Shown here: positions 9,072 to 18,974 of the stretch, in pieces
How positions within the stretch are numbered: position 1 is the first letter of the stretch
How the letters are laid out: each line of letters begins with the position of its first letter
NCBI RefSeq assembly: GCF_030540825.1
Contig: NZ_JAUOEO010000001.1
Location: 903,001 to 967,000 of the forward strand
Source: Flavivirga spongiicola
Lineage (GTDB): Bacteria > Bacteroidota > Bacteroidia > Flavobacteriales > Flavobacteriaceae
DNA length: 64,000 bases
Reading direction: 5' to 3'
The notes under the pieces: model-generated
What the model was told of the DNA's origin: nothing
The model's database searches: none
Seen by the model: the letters and a program-made list of their open reading frames with translations, nothing else
Program-made: the position numbers and the translations under genes

Positions 9072-9716
9072 ATGATTTTTAACAAAGACACAGCAAAAAA
9101 AACTGCCGAAGTTTTATTACAAATTAATGCAATAAAACTTAGCCCAAAAGAACCATTCACTTGGGCATCTGGATGGAAATCCCCAATTTATTGCGACAAC
9201 CGTATTGCATTATCATTTCCACTAATTCGTAATTACATTAGTGAAACAATGGGTAAGCAAATTGAAAAACAATATGGCAAACCCGATGTTATTGCTGGTG
9301 TTGCTACTGGCGCTATTGGTATAGGCATGCTAGTTGCAGATTATCTGGGATTACCTTTTATTTATGTAAGGCCCGATGCAAAAGGACATGGCAGAAAAAA
9401 CCAAATAGAAGGTTTTATTGAAAGCGGGCAAAATATTGTCGTTGTTGAAGACTTAATTAGTACAGGAAAAAGTAGTTTAAATGCCGTAAAAGCTTTAAAA
9501 GAGGCAAATCTAAATGTAAAAGGCATGGTTGCTATTTTCACTTATGGTTTTGAAGTTGCAACGAAAAATTTTGAAAAAGAAAATATTCATCTTCAGACTT
9601 TAAGTAACTATGAAAGTTTATTGGAACAAGCTTTAGACACCAAATACATTTCTGAAGCAGAGTTAAAAACATTATCCGAATGGAATAGCAATCCAGCAGA
9701 ATGGAACGCTAATTGA
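9072..9716 (+). CDS. pyrE: Orotate phosphoribosyltransferase
   Basis: Converts orotate and PRPP to OMP in pyrimidine synthesis, cytoplasmic. At 214 residues it has the normal length. The PRPP-binding loop VVVVEDLISTGKSS (about residues 122-135) and the flexible-loop segment RPDAKGHGRKNQIEG are intact, as is the N-terminal FTWASGWKSPIYCDNR substrate-binding segment. The ATG at 9072 is supported by the -7 box just before it. The SRPBCC gene follows after 95 bp on the same strand. Confidence 0.97.
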   Translation: MIFNKDTAKKTAEVLLQINAIKLSPKEPFTWASGWKSPIYCDNRIALSFPLIRNYISETMGKQIEKQYGKPDVIAGVATGAIGIGMLVADYLGLPFIYVRPDAKGHGRKNQIEGFIESGQNIVVVEDLISTGKSSLNAVKALKEANLNVKGMVAIFTYGFEVATKNFEKENIHLQTLSNYESLLEQALDTKYISEAELKTLSEWNSNPAEWNAN

Positions 9717-9811
9717 TATGACACATGTATGTTGTTTAGTTGTGGAGCCGTTTAGGTAAAATGACAAAAACATAACTTAACAAATCAACAACAAACGAAA
9801 AACAGTAAAAA

Positions 9812-10207
9812 ATGAATTTAGAATCTCCAAAAATCAACGTTAATAAATCATCACAAGAAGTATTTGATTTTTTATCTGATGTTAAAAATTTTGAATCTTT
9901 AATGCCCGAAAACATTAGCAAGTTTGAAGTTTTAGAAAATGACAAATTCTTATTTGCTTTAAAAGGTATGCCCGAAATTATTCTTAAAAAGAAAGAAGCA
10001 ATAGCTCCAAATAAAATAATTTTAGGAGCAGCTGGCGGGAAATTAGATTTTTCACTAATTGGAAATATTGTTGAAGTTGACGAGACTTCTAGTGAAGTAC
10101 AATTAGAATTTTCAGGAGATTTTAATCCAATGATGGCGATGATGATAAAAGGACCAATCAGTAAATTCATTGAAACGCTTGCTACCAGTATTCCAAATGC
10201 TATTTAA
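9812..10207 (+). CDS. SRPBCC (START-like) family protein
   Basis: 131-residue protein beginning MNLESPKINVNKSSQEVFDF, with strand and helix spacing typical of the helix-grip SRPBCC fold: an early VFDFLSDVKNFESLMP helix pair and a C-terminal amphipathic helix (MMIKGPISKFIETLATSI). Members bind hydrophobic ligands or act in quinone or lipid metabolism; no catalytic residues can be assigned. It lies downstream of pyrE and converges on birA, overlapping birA by 4 bp at the stop codons with no terminator between them. Function unknown. Confidence 0.8.
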   Translation: MNLESPKINVNKSSQEVFDFLSDVKNFESLMPENISKFEVLENDKFLFALKGMPEIILKKKEAIAPNKIILGAAGGKLDFSLIGNIVEVDETSSEVQLEFSGDFNPMMAMMIKGPISKFIETLATSIPNAI

Positions 10208-10935
10208 TATAAAAGGGTAATTGCTTTTAAATCGAACTCTTTTATAATATCATCTTCTAACAAAACTTGAAGATTTCCAGACTCAGAAATCCCTTCTATA
10301 AAACCAGAAAATACGGTACCTTCTTTATCTTTAAATGTTGAAGGTTTATTTTTTCTAAATAAGTAAGCTTCATAATCTTCCTTTAAAACATCATATTGTC
10401 CTTTTTTTAAAAGAAGGAAATAATATTTTAAATTTTTTAGAATGACGTGAACTATTTCATCCAGATCAAAAATTTTTCCAGATATCATTTTTAACGACGA
10501 GGCTTTGGGTAAATTTTCAAATTTAGTTTGATTTACATTTAAACCAATACCAATAACGGAAGCATTAATTTTATTTTGCTTTATGACATTTTCTATTAAA
10601 ATACCACAAATCTTCTTGTCTTCTGACAAAATGTCGTTTGGCCATTTTACACTTAATCGAGAAATTGAAAAAAATTGGAGTGTCTTCAGTAAAGCTAGAG
10701 AGGTAATAATACTAATATAAAAAGGGTGTTCCAAATGAAGTTGAGATACATCTTTAAATACGCTAAACGTAAGGTTTTTCGATGCTTGCGAGCTCCAAAC
10801 AGTGCCCATTTGTCCTCGCCCTTGTGTTTGTTTTTTCGCAATAACAGTCGTATAATCATCCACTGTTTCTTCTGCACTAAGCTTCCTTAAATAGCTATTT
10901 GTGGAATCGATGGCATTAAGTTTGACTATAAGCAT
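10204..10935 (-). CDS. birA: Biotin--[acetyl-CoA-carboxylase] ligase
   Basis: Activates biotin as biotinyl-AMP and attaches it to the biotin carboxyl carrier protein. The 243-residue protein has the diagnostic QTQGRGQMGTVWSS loop (biotinyl-AMP binding), the KWPNDIL motif and the GIGLNVN segment. It lacks an N-terminal helix-turn-helix, so it is the ligase-only form and not a repressor. The C-terminal SH3-like domain is present (about 195-243). It is transcribed divergently from rsfS, 93 bp away, and its stop overlaps the SRPBCC gene on the other strand. Confidence 0.95.
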   Translation of the reverse strand: MLIVKLNAIDSTNSYLRKLSAEETVDDYTTVIAKKQTQGRGQMGTVWSSQASKNLTFSVFKDVSQLHLEHPFYISIITSLALLKTLQFFSISRLSVKWPNDILSEDKKICGILIENVIKQNKINASVIGIGLNVNQTKFENLPKASSLKMISGKIFDLDEIVHVILKNLKYYFLLLKKGQYDVLKEDYEAYLFRKNKPSTFKDKEGTVFSGFIEGISESGNLQVLLEDDIIKEFDLKAITLLY

Positions 10936-11001
10936 ATTGAAGTTATTGTGACACTTTGAAATCTTATGATTATTTTAAAGTATAAAGAACTAAAAAAATA
11001 A

Positions 11002-11009
11002 TAACTTTG
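11002..11009 (+). promoter_or_regulatory. -7 promoter box TAACTTTG for the rsfS-ftsH operon
   Basis: TAACTTTG is an exact TAnnTTTG match, 19 bases before the rsfS ATG. No clear -33 TTG is visible at the expected distance, so the call rests on the -7 element and its position. Confidence 0.5.
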
Positions 11010-11028
11010 CACAAATTAAAGAAAATTA

Positions 11029-11400
11029 ATGGCGAAAGAAAATATAAGCGCAGACCAACTAATATCTGTAATAATAAATGGCATTGAAGATGTTAAAGGC
11101 AAAGAAATAAATATTCTAGATTTAAGAGAGATTGAAAATACGGTTTGTGATTACTTTATAATTTGTGAAGGAACTTCAAACACACAAGTAAACGCCATAG
11201 TTAATTCAATACAAAAAAAAGTAAGCAAAGAACTTAAAGACAACCCTTGGCATACCGAAGGGGTCGATAATGCAGAATGGGTATTAATAGATTACGTAAA
11301 TGTTGTAGTGCATGTGTTTCAAAAACATATAAGAGAGTATTATGATATTGAAAGTCTTTGGGGCGATGCAAAAACAACAGTTATAGAAACTAGTTACTAA
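11029..11400 (+). CDS. rsfS: Ribosome silencing factor
   Basis: Binds uL14 on the 50S subunit and blocks subunit joining when nutrients are short. The 123-residue protein shows the family pattern: INILDLREIENTVCDYFIIC near residue 25-45, followed by NAEWVLIDYVNVVVHVF and REYYDIESLWGDA at the end. Length and motifs are normal. It is followed by ftsH after 9 bp, so the two are co-transcribed from the box at 11002. Confidence 0.96.
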   Translation: MAKENISADQLISVIINGIEDVKGKEINILDLREIENTVCDYFIICEGTSNTQVNAIVNSIQKKVSKELKDNPWHTEGVDNAEWVLIDYVNVVVHVFQKHIREYYDIESLWGDAKTTVIETSY

Positions 11401-11409
11401 AAAAATCAG

Positions 11410-13350
11410 ATGGCAAACGACAAAAAAAATATAAAAGATAAAAAACCAAAATTTAGCCCGTACTGGATTTATGGTATATTAATAGCCGTTTTCTTAGGCT
11501 TTCAGTTATTTAGTAATGGAAGCTATCAAGACGGTAACATGACCACACCTTCAGACTTTTTTAGGTTTTTAGAAGATGGTGATGTTGAAAAAGTAGATAT
11601 TGTAAAAAACACACGTGTAGCCAAAGTTTATTTAACTAAAGATGCCGAAACCAAAGAAGTTCATAAAAACTCTAAGCCAACTACACTTATACCTTCTGCA
11701 ACAAAATTACCAAACTATAAATTTGAATTTGGTGATCTTCAAAATTTTGAGAATCGCTTAAATGACCTTACAAAAGATTTAACAGTAAAACCTATTGTAA
11801 CGTTTGACACTGAAACCAACGATTGGGGAAATCTTTTAATGGGTATACTTCCCTTTATTTTACTTATTGGGGTTTGGATTTTTATCATGCGACGTATGTC
11901 TGGTGGTGCTGGCGGAGGTGGCGGCGGTCAGATTTTTAATATCGGAAAATCTAAGGCAAAACTTTTCGATCAGAATACCGAAGTTAAAACAACGTTTAAA
12001 GATGTTGCTGGTTTAGAAGGAGCCAAAGAAGAAGTTCAAGAAATTGTTGACTTCCTTAAATTTCCAGAAAAATATACGACGCTTGGTGGTAAAATTCCAA
12101 AAGGCGCTTTACTTGTAGGACCTCCAGGAACAGGAAAGACATTATTAGCCAGAGCTGTCGCCGGCGAAGCTAAAGTACCTTTCTTCTCGTTATCAGGTTC
12201 GGATTTTGTTGAAATGTTTGTTGGTGTTGGTGCCTCTCGTGTACGAGACTTGTTTAAGCAAGCCAAAGAAAAATCACCCTCAATAATTTTTATAGATGAA
12301 ATAGATGCTATTGGCCGTGCTAGGGGTAAAAATGCCATGTCTGGAAGTAACGATGAACGTGAAAACACACTCAATCAACTATTAACAGAGATGGACGGTT
12401 TTGGTACAAATACAAATGTTATTGTAATTGCTGCTACCAACAGAGCTGACATTTTAGATAAAGCTTTAATGCGTGCCGGACGTTTTGATAGACAAATTTT
12501 TGTTGATTTACCAGATATCCGTGAACGTAAAGAAATTTTTGAAGTGCATTTAAGGCCTTTAAAAAAAGCCAAAGATTTAGACACTGATTTCCTTTCAAAA
12601 CAAACACCTGGATTCTCTGGAGCAGATATTGCTAATGTTTGCAATGAAGCTGCTTTAATTGCTGCTAGAAATGGTAAAAAAGCAGTTGATAAACAAGATT
12701 TTCTTGATGCTGTAGATAGGATTATTGGTGGATTAGAAAAGAAGAATAAAATAATAACGCCAAGTGAGAAAAAAGCGGTTGCCTATCACGAAGCTGGTCA
12801 TGCCACCGTAAGTTGGATGCTTGAACATGCTGCGCCTTTGGTAAAAGTAACTATTGTTCCTCGTGGCCGCTCGTTAGGTGCTGCATGGTATTTACCAGAG
12901 GAACGTTTAATTGTTCGACCAGAACAAATGCTAGATGAAATGTGTGCTGCTCTTGGTGGTCGTGCTGCTGAAAAAGTAATTTTTGATAAAATATCTACTG
13001 GAGCACTTAGTGATTTAGAAAAAGTAACTAAGCAAGCTAGAGCCATGGTTACCATATATGGGTTAAGTGACAAAATTGGAAACTTAACTTATTACGATTC
13101 TGGACAAAGCGAGTATGGCTTTACAAAACCTTATAGCGAACAAACGGCAGAATTGATTGACAAAGAAATTTCCGATATTATTGAAAAACAATATCAGCGA
13201 GCAATCAAATTACTTGAAGACAATAAAGACAAGTTAACAGATCTTGCTGAAGTGCTTCTTGAAAAAGAGGTCATCTTCAAAGATAATCTTGAAAAAATAT
13301 TTGGAAAACGTGCTTTTGAAAAAGAAGAGCGTGAAAACTTAGACAAATAG
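11410..13350 (+). CDS. ftsH: ATP-dependent zinc metalloprotease FtsH
   Basis: Membrane-bound AAA+ protease that degrades misfolded and regulatory membrane proteins. In 646 residues: TM1 (about 17-35), periplasmic domain, TM2 (about 140-160), a Gly-rich linker (GGAGGGGGG), AAA domain with Walker A GPPGTGKT and Walker [15 protein letters not shown] region [19 protein letters not shown], and the peptidase motif HEAGH. All catalytic residues are present. It follows rsfS by 9 bp and is ended by the strong hairpin at 13385. Confidence 0.98.
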   Translation: MANDKKNIKDKKPKFSPYWIYGILIAVFLGFQLFSNGSYQDGNMTTPSDFFRFLEDGDVEKVDIVKNTRVAKVYLTKDAETKEVHKNSKPTTLIPSATKLPNYKFEFGDLQNFENRLNDLTKDLTVKPIVTFDTETNDWGNLLMGILPFILLIGVWIFIMRRMSGGAGGGGGGQIFNIGKSKAKLFDQNTEVKTTFKDVAGLEGAKEEVQEIVDFLKFPEKYTTLGGKIPKGALLVGPPGTGKTLLARAVAGEAKVPFFSLSGSDFVEMFVGVGASRVRDLFKQAKEKSPSIIFIDEIDAIGRARGKNAMSGSNDERENTLNQLLTEMDGFGTNTNVIVIAATNRADILDKALMRAGRFDRQIFVDLPDIRERKEIFEVHLRPLKKAKDLDTDFLSKQTPGFSGADIANVCNEAALIAARNGKKAVDKQDFLDAVDRIIGGLEKKNKIITPSEKKAVAYHEAGHATVSWMLEHAAPLVKVTIVPRGRSLGAAWYLPEERLIVRPEQMLDEMCAALGGRAAEKVIFDKISTGALSDLEKVTKQARAMVTIYGLSDKIGNLTYYDSGQSEYGFTKPYSEQTAELIDKEISDIIEKQYQRAIKLLEDNKDKLTDLAEVLLEKEVIFKDNLEKIFGKRAFEKEERENLDK

Positions 13351-13384
13351 CCTGATAAGCGCATAATTTTGTTAAGCTTTTAGT

Positions 13385-13424
13385 AAAAATCTTAAATTAA
13401 TCGTATGGTTAATTTAAGATTTTT
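13385..13424 (+). terminator. Rho-independent terminator after ftsH
   Basis: A 16-bp perfect stem, with arms at 13385-13400 and 13409-13424 and loop TCGTATGG, ending in a T-run. It separates the rsfS-ftsH unit from the LUD-cdsA-psd-ACBP unit. Confidence 0.85.
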
Positions 13425-13472
13425 TATATTTGATAAACCTCAAAAAGAATTCTGTTAATAGCAACCACTTAA

Positions 13473-14081
13473 ATGAGTCTTTTTAGAAAAATTTTTGGTT
13501 CCAAATCTGAACGTTCAGGAGAAGAACTAAAATCTGACGATAGAGGCAAATATATGCCAGAAATAAAACTACCAATAGACGAAAGGTTTACCATAAACTT
13601 TAAAGCTAATGGTGGCAAGTTTTTGTATTGTGAAAATTTAAACGAAATATTCTTCAATTTAGAACATATTATTGAAGAAAATAATTGGAAGAAAAAAAAG
13701 ACCTTGTTATTTGATGAGAATTTAAAAGATAAATTTATAAACTCTAATTTAAAGTCTACAAATAAAATAAGTGAAGCAACTTTTTTTTTAACAACCTGCG
13801 AAAATCTCATTGCTAATGATGGGTCATTACTGATATCTTCAAAGCAAATTTTCGAAAAGAAACTTCCTGAATTGCCCGTAAATTTTATTGTATTTGCAAC
13901 TACGAGTCAAATTGTTGAAAATATTGGAGAAGGTTTACGTGGTATAAAATCTAAAAACAGACAAAAAATCCCAACTAATATAACAACCATAAAACATTTT
14001 AAATCTGGTGACGAAAAAGATTTTCTTAGCTATGGAAGTAGTGCAAAAAATCTATACCTACTACTCTTAGAAGATTTATAG
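13473..14081 (+). CDS. LUD domain-containing protein (LutC-like)
   Basis: 202 residues. The segment EATFFLTTCENLIANDGSLL and the late NFIVFATTSQIVENIGEGL are the pattern I associate with the LUD (lactate utilisation, YkgG/LutC) superfamily. No iron-sulfur cysteines are present, so it is not LutB. It lacks lactate-operon partners and instead sits between ftsH and cdsA, 1 bp before cdsA, so it is probably translationally coupled to phospholipid synthesis genes. Function here is unknown. Confidence 0.75.
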   Translation: MSLFRKIFGSKSERSGEELKSDDRGKYMPEIKLPIDERFTINFKANGGKFLYCENLNEIFFNLEHIIEENNWKKKKTLLFDENLKDKFINSNLKSTNKISEATFFLTTCENLIANDGSLLISSKQIFEKKLPELPVNFIVFATTSQIVENIGEGLRGIKSKNRQKIPTNITTIKHFKSGDEKDFLSYGSSAKNLYLLLLEDL

Positions 14082-14082
14082 A

Positions 14083-14904
14083 ATGAAAGAAATTCTTATT
14101 CGATCACTTTCTGGGCTACTTTATGTCTCGCTATTAATTATATGCCTGAATTACGAGCAACTATTAATAGCTCTTTTTTTTGTTTTTGGCTTGGTCTGTA
14201 TGGGTGAGTTTAAAAAACTCATTCAGCTTAAAAGCTATATCCCTTATCTGATTTTTATTATACTTTATGCCGTTTTTGGGTATTGGCAATCAGTACTAAA
14301 TACCGATACAGGATTAGATGAAGCTACTCAAATACTTATGGTACTTACTATTTTTGTTGAGTTATTTTTAATAAAAGATTTGTTTTCAGAAAAAACAATT
14401 CCACTTTTTGCTTCGAAGCGATTTATTCTCACAACATTTTATTTATCAAGCGCTTTTGTATTCTTAATTTTGATAGTTAATTACCATAAAAACTATGATC
14501 CAAGCATATTATTAGGGTCTTTTATTTTAGTTTGGGTGAATGACTCATTTGCTTATTTAGTTGGTAAAAATTTTGGAAAGCAAAAGCTTTTTGAAAAGAT
14601 CTCACCTAAAAAAACTGTAGAAGGTTTTCTTGGCGGTTTATTCTTTTCGTGTGTAGCAAGTTATTTTATTGCTACCTTTACAGAACTTTTAGGATTTACA
14701 AGTTGGCTAATTCTAAGTATTATTATTAGTGTATTTGGAACTTTAGGGGACTTAATTGAGTCTAAATTTAAAAGACAAGCTAATGTTAAAGATAGCGGTG
14801 TAATTATGCCTGGTCATGGTGGATTATTAGATCGATTAGACAGCATTATTTTTGCAGCCCCGTTTATATATTTATTTTTAAGAATTTTACAATATGTTTC
14901 ATAA
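14083..14904 (+). CDS. cdsA: Phosphatidate cytidylyltransferase
   Basis: Makes CDP-diacylglycerol from phosphatidate and CTP at the inner membrane. The 273-residue polytopic protein carries the family signature near residues 226-252: SKFKRQANVKDSGVIMPGHG followed by GLLDRLD, with all Asp, Lys and His residues in place. Another conserved segment, SPKKTVEGFLGG, precedes it. It overlaps psd by 11 bp, which signals tight co-expression of the two phospholipid enzymes. Confidence 0.96.
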   Translation: MKEILIRSLSGLLYVSLLIICLNYEQLLIALFFVFGLVCMGEFKKLIQLKSYIPYLIFIILYAVFGYWQSVLNTDTGLDEATQILMVLTIFVELFLIKDLFSEKTIPLFASKRFILTTFYLSSAFVFLILIVNYHKNYDPSILLGSFILVWVNDSFAYLVGKNFGKQKLFEKISPKKTVEGFLGGLFFSCVASYFIATFTELLGFTSWLILSIIISVFGTLGDLIESKFKRQANVKDSGVIMPGHGGLLDRLDSIIFAAPFIYLFLRILQYVS

Positions 14905-15544
14905 AGAAGGCCATAAAATTATACTTATAACTTTTATATTTATTATTGCATCCTTTTTATTGGTTGACAATTTTATTGAAATTGAATGGTTAAGGGCGCT
15001 TATTCTTATTGCTTTGTTAGTATTTTTAATACTCATCCTTCAGTTTTTTAGAAACCCTAAACGCAATACTTTACCCAATGACAAACAAGTGGTTTCCCCT
15101 GTTGATGGAAAGGTTGTTGTGATAGAAGAAGTGTTCGAAAAAGAATATTTTAAAGAAAAACGTTTGCAAGTAAGTGTATTTATGTCTCCAATAAATGTAC
15201 ATGTTACGCGTTATCCAATTGGAGGTAGTGTTATTTTTAGCAAATATCATCCAGGTAAATACTTAGTAGCTTGGCATCCTAAAGCAAGTGAAGAAAATGA
15301 ACGCTCCACAGTTGTTGTAGAAAATGAGACTTATGGTAAAGTTCTATATAGGCAAATTGCTGGAGCTTTAGCAAAACGTATTGTAAACTATGCTAAGCTA
15401 AATGATAAGGCTATACAAGGTGCAGACTCTGGCTTTATTAAATTTGGCTCTAGAGTTGATTTGTATTTGCCTTTAGATACAAAAGTAAAAGTACAGCTTA
15501 ATCAAAAAGTTCGTGGTGGAGAAAGTGTTATTGCCGAAGTTTAA
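14894..15544 (+). CDS. psd: Phosphatidylserine decarboxylase proenzyme (short form)
   Basis: Forms phosphatidylethanolamine by decarboxylating phosphatidylserine. The 216-residue length fits the short (archaeal-like) Psd family common in Bacteroidetes. An N-terminal pair of membrane segments (about 8-48) is followed by VSPVDGKVV, FMSPINVHVTRYP and the self-cleavage site FGSR near residue 190, where the Ser becomes the pyruvoyl group. The gene starts inside cdsA and its stop overlaps the ATG of the ACBP gene (TAATG). Confidence 0.95.
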   Translation: MFHKEGHKIILITFIFIIASFLLVDNFIEIEWLRALILIALLVFLILILQFFRNPKRNTLPNDKQVVSPVDGKVVVIEEVFEKEYFKEKRLQVSVFMSPINVHVTRYPIGGSVIFSKYHPGKYLVAWHPKASEENERSTVVVENETYGKVLYRQIAGALAKRIVNYAKLNDKAIQGADSGFIKFGSRVDLYLPLDTKVKVQLNQKVRGGESVIAEV

Positions 15545-15810
15545 TGACCGATAAAGATTTAGACATAGAGTTTCAAAATGCTGTTAACAGAGTAAATGCG
15601 TATACCGAGCCTTTTCCTGCAGATACGCTTTTAAAGCTTTATGCATACTACAAAAAAGCTACCAATGACTATGGTAGACCAAAAAGCAAAAAACCCATAA
15701 TTAATGCCTTTAAAACCAATGCGCTATTTCAAGCTAAGAATATTAGTGAGGATGAGGCTAAACGCATGTACATAGACTTAGTAAATAATTATTTTTTATA
15801 TAGAAAATAA
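15544..15810 (+). CDS. Acyl-CoA-binding protein
   Basis: 88-residue soluble protein with the four-helix ACBP pattern: LDIEFQNAVNRVNAYTE, then LLKLYAYYKKAT (the YxxYKxAT signature) and a Lys-rich centre, ending in the DEAKRMYIDLVNNYF helix. The usual KWDAW segment is replaced by KTNALFQ. It binds long-chain acyl-CoA esters and may supply the lipid enzymes encoded just upstream. Its ATG overlaps the psd stop by one base. Confidence 0.9.
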   Translation: MTDKDLDIEFQNAVNRVNAYTEPFPADTLLKLYAYYKKATNDYGRPKSKKPIINAFKTNALFQAKNISEDEAKRMYIDLVNNYFLYRK

Positions 15811-15865
15811 AGAATATCAGAAGGCGAAAACCTCATACATAAAACTTATTATTTTCCCTAAACGG

Positions 15866-15908
15866 ATTCCTGCCTTACTGAAACAAGTTCAGCATAAATC
15901 GCAGGAAT
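15866..15908. repeat. Dispersed palindromic repeat (ATTCCTGC...GCAGGAAT)
   Basis: ATTCCTGC (15866-15873) and GCAGGAAT (15901-15908) form an 8-bp inverted pair followed by GACAAAAC. This is the same GGAATGACA theme as the repeat at 497-612. It lies in a convergent gap, just before a true terminator. Confidence 0.55.
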
Positions 15909-15916
15909 GACAAAAC

Positions 15917-15950
15917 AAAAAACCCATCAACATATTGTTGATGGGTTTTC
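15917..15950. terminator. Bidirectional terminator between the ACBP gene and secDF
   Basis: AACCCATCAACA (15921-15932) pairs perfectly with TGTTGATGGGTT (15936-15947) over a 3-base loop, with A-run on the left and T-run on the right. It can serve both convergent genes. Confidence 0.85.
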
Positions 15951-15983
15951 TTAATGAAGAAAAATAAAATAGTTTGAGTTAAC

Positions 15984-18974
15984 TTATTTCTTCTTCTTTT
16001 CTTCTAGTTTTTGAACTGAGTCGTACATGATCGGCGTTGCAATAAACAGAGATGAATACGTCCCTACTATAACTCCTACTATTAAGGCAAACATAAAACC
16101 TCTAATTGAATCTCCACCAAAAATAAAGATGGCTAATAACACCACTAAAGTGGTTAGTGAGGTATTTAATGTTCTACTTAATGTACTACTAAGCGATACA
16201 TTTACAACGCGATTAAATTCCCAATTACCATGGTCATTAAAGAATTCACGGATTCTATCAAACACGACCACTGTATCATTTAATGAATAACCAATAACTG
16301 TTAAAATAGCCGCAATAAACGCTTGGTCTATTTCCATATTAAATGGCATAAATTTATATGTTAAAGAGAAGATTCCTAATACAATTAATACATCATGGAA
16401 TACTGCCGCAACTGCTCCTAAAGAGAATTGCCATCTTTTAAAACGAATTAAAATATAAAGGAACACTACTATTAAAGACCCTAAAATCGCCCAGAATGAT
16501 GCTTGTTTGATATCATCAGCAATAGTTGGGCTCACTTTGTAGTATTTCATTAAACCAATTGTTTTAGTATCTGAATCACTAATAAAATCTTCATAAGACA
16601 TCCCTTCTAAATACGGTTGTAATGCATCAAATAATGATTTTCTAATAGCTTCATCAACTTCGGCACCAGTCTCATTTACTTTATACTTCGTTGTAATTTT
16701 TAACTGATTTGCATCACCAAAAGTTTTAGCATCTGCACTATTGAAAACCTCCGGTTTTGATAATACGCTTGTAATTTCCGAAGCACTAACATCTTGAGCA
16801 AAACGCACTTGATATGTTCTACCTCCTACAAAATCCACACCTTGATCTAAACTGTTAGTAAACAAAGATCCTAAACTCAACAAAATAAAAGCACCAGAAA
16901 TCATATAAGCGATTTTACGTTTCTGTAAAAACTCAATATTTATATTTCTGAAAAGGTTTTTTGTAATAGCAGTAGAAAAATCTAATTTACCACCTTTATT
17001 GGCATACCAATCAACTAACAATCTAGTAATAAATATAGCTGTAAATAAAGAGGTTCCTATACCTATTAATAAAGTAGTGGCAAACCCTTTAATTGGTCCA
17101 GTACCGAATATAAATAAAATTAAGGCCGTTAAACCAGTCGTAATATTTGCATCTAAAATAGAAGATAAAGCATTACTAAAACCATCTTTAATAGCTTCTT
17201 TTTGCCCTTTTCCTTTAGTTAATTCTTCTCGAATACGTTCAAATATAAGTACGTTCGCATCCACCGACATACCTATTGTTAATACGATACCAGCAATACC
17301 TGGCAATGTTAATACGGCTCCTAATCCTGATAAAACACCAAAGATTAATAAAATGTTTAACAACATGGCAGCATCAGCAAAACCACCTACTTTACCATAA
17401 TAAAACACCATCCACACTAACACTAATGCTAATGCTATTAAGAATGACATGGTACCACTATCAATGGCTTCTTGTCCAAGTGATGGCCCAACGACTTCAC
17501 TTTGAATAATATCAGCCGATGCCGGTAATTTCCCTGCACGTAATACGTTTGCTAAATCGACCGCTTCATTTAATGTGAAATTTCCAGAAATTGAAGAATT
17601 TCCTCCTGCAATAGGCCCAGTTGTAACACCTGGTGCAGAATATACGATATCATCTAAGACAATAGCTATTTGACTTTGCTGAGCATATGCTTTACCGGTC
17701 ATGTCTTCCCAAATCTTAGCGCCTTTTGCATTCATCTGCATAGAAACTTCAGATCTATTAGCAGCGTCAAACTGATTACGAGCATCAACAATAACTGAAC
17801 CACTTAACGGAGGTGTATTATCTCTATTTCCTACTAAAGCATATAAATCTATTATCTCTCCATCTTTTTCCGGTTTCCCAAAAACAAATTTGGCATAACG
17901 TTGTTCGGCTGGTAATAACTCTCTTACTTCTGGTCTGTTTAAATAATCAAGAAGTATTGCTTTATCTTTAAGCTCAAATCTTCCAATGACAGGACCACCT
18001 TGGTAACCTTGCCCTCTAAATAAGTCGAAAATAGGGTTATTTTCAGTCTCAACCGCCGTAGAATCTGTTGTTGCATCTCCTAAAAGATCATCAATAGTAT
18101 CATCTTCAGTACTTTCTCCATCTTGAGGTTCTTGCTCCTCTTCGGTTACTTCAGGTTTAACAGATTCTTTTAAAAGTTCGTTTGCTTGTGCTAAAAAGTT
18201 AAAGAATTGCTCACCTTTATAAGCATCCCAAAATTCCAGCTGAGCTGTGTTTTGTAATAATTTTAAAGCACGCTCTTTATCTTTAACCCCTGGTAGTTCA
18301 ACTAAAATACGACCTGAATTACCAAGACGTTGAATAGTAGGTTGTGTGACACCAAATTCATCAATACGCTTACGCAATACTTCAAAAGCTGAAACAATAG
18401 ATTCATCTACTTTTCTCTCTATAACTTGTTTAGCCTCATCATCAGACATATTACTATTAATTTCACCATCTAAATCCTTTGTGTAAAAAATATCTGGTGA
18501 TGCTAATTTTGTATCTCCTTTAACAGCATCAAAAGCTCTGAAAAAAGATTCCAAATAAGATTCTTGCGCATCTTTTTGAAGCTCTTCTGCATCATCTAAA
18601 GCTTTATTAAATGCCGGGTCTTTACTTTTATTTGCCAATCCTTCTAAAATATCTCTTACAGATATTTGCAAAGTCACACTAACTCCTCCTTTAAGGTCTA
18701 AACCCAGTGGCATCGCTTTTTCTTTCACTTCATTATAAGTGAATTTAGAAATACCAAGGTTAAAAACGGTATCTGTCGCAATAGACTCTAAATAATTAAC
18801 TTCCTCCTGACTTCTTTTCGCGCGATAATCAGCTTCCGTTTCTGGAATTTTATTGATTGCGATCTCCTCCGCATTACTTTCTATTCGATTTGCTTTAAAT
18901 GTAAACGATAATTGGTAAATACTTACCAATCCGAACAAAACTGCAAATAGTTTTACTAATCCTTTATTTTGCAT
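15984..18974 (-). CDS. secDF: Protein translocase subunit SecDF (fused)
   Basis: Proton-driven partner of SecYEG that pulls preproteins across the inner membrane. The 996-residue protein is a SecD-SecF fusion. SecD starts with one TM, the LGLDLKGGVSVTLQI motif (about 72-86), the P1 domain (EVLRKRIDEFGVTQPTIQRLG) and five more TMs. SecF begins near residue 650 with the GVDFVGGRTYQVRF motif and has its own six TMs. An acidic, low-complexity insertion (EEEQEPQDGESTEDD) sits in the periplasmic region near residue 275. The fused form is normal for Bacteroidetes. The next gene upstream on this strand encodes a small exported protein with a P1-like pattern. Confidence 0.97.
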   Translation of the reverse strand: MQNKGLVKLFAVLFGLVSIYQLSFTFKANRIESNAEEIAINKIPETEADYRAKRSQEEVNYLESIATDTVFNLGISKFTYNEVKEKAMPLGLDLKGGVSVTLQISVRDILEGLANKSKDPAFNKALDDAEELQKDAQESYLESFFRAFDAVKGDTKLASPDIFYTKDLDGEINSNMSDDEAKQVIERKVDESIVSAFEVLRKRIDEFGVTQPTIQRLGNSGRILVELPGVKDKERALKLLQNTAQLEFWDAYKGEQFFNFLAQANELLKESVKPEVTEEEQEPQDGESTEDDTIDDLLGDATTDSTAVETENNPIFDLFRGQGYQGGPVIGRFELKDKAILLDYLNRPEVRELLPAEQRYAKFVFGKPEKDGEIIDLYALVGNRDNTPPLSGSVIVDARNQFDAANRSEVSMQMNAKGAKIWEDMTGKAYAQQSQIAIVLDDIVYSAPGVTTGPIAGGNSSISGNFTLNEAVDLANVLRAGKLPASADIIQSEVVGPSLGQEAIDSGTMSFLIALALVLVWMVFYYGKVGGFADAAMLLNILLIFGVLSGLGAVLTLPGIAGIVLTIGMSVDANVLIFERIREELTKGKGQKEAIKDGFSNALSSILDANITTGLTALILFIFGTGPIKGFATTLLIGIGTSLFTAIFITRLLVDWYANKGGKLDFSTAITKNLFRNINIEFLQKRKIAYMISGAFILLSLGSLFTNSLDQGVDFVGGRTYQVRFAQDVSASEITSVLSKPEVFNSADAKTFGDANQLKITTKYKVNETGAEVDEAIRKSLFDALQPYLEGMSYEDFISDSDTKTIGLMKYYKVSPTIADDIKQASFWAILGSLIVVFLYILIRFKRWQFSLGAVAAVFHDVLIVLGIFSLTYKFMPFNMEIDQAFIAAILTVIGYSLNDTVVVFDRIREFFNDHGNWEFNRVVNVSLSSTLSRTLNTSLTTLVVLLAIFIFGGDSIRGFMFALIVGVIVGTYSSLFIATPIMYDSVQKLEEKKKK

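Noticed and set aside
9736..10170. 144-codon open frame on the minus strand
   Set aside because: It lies opposite the SRPBCC gene, whose fold pattern and codon use are convincing; the antisense frame has no recognisable features.
16999..17509. Two plus-strand open frames opposite secDF
   Set aside because: They are low-complexity shadows of the SecDF transmembrane coding sequence.
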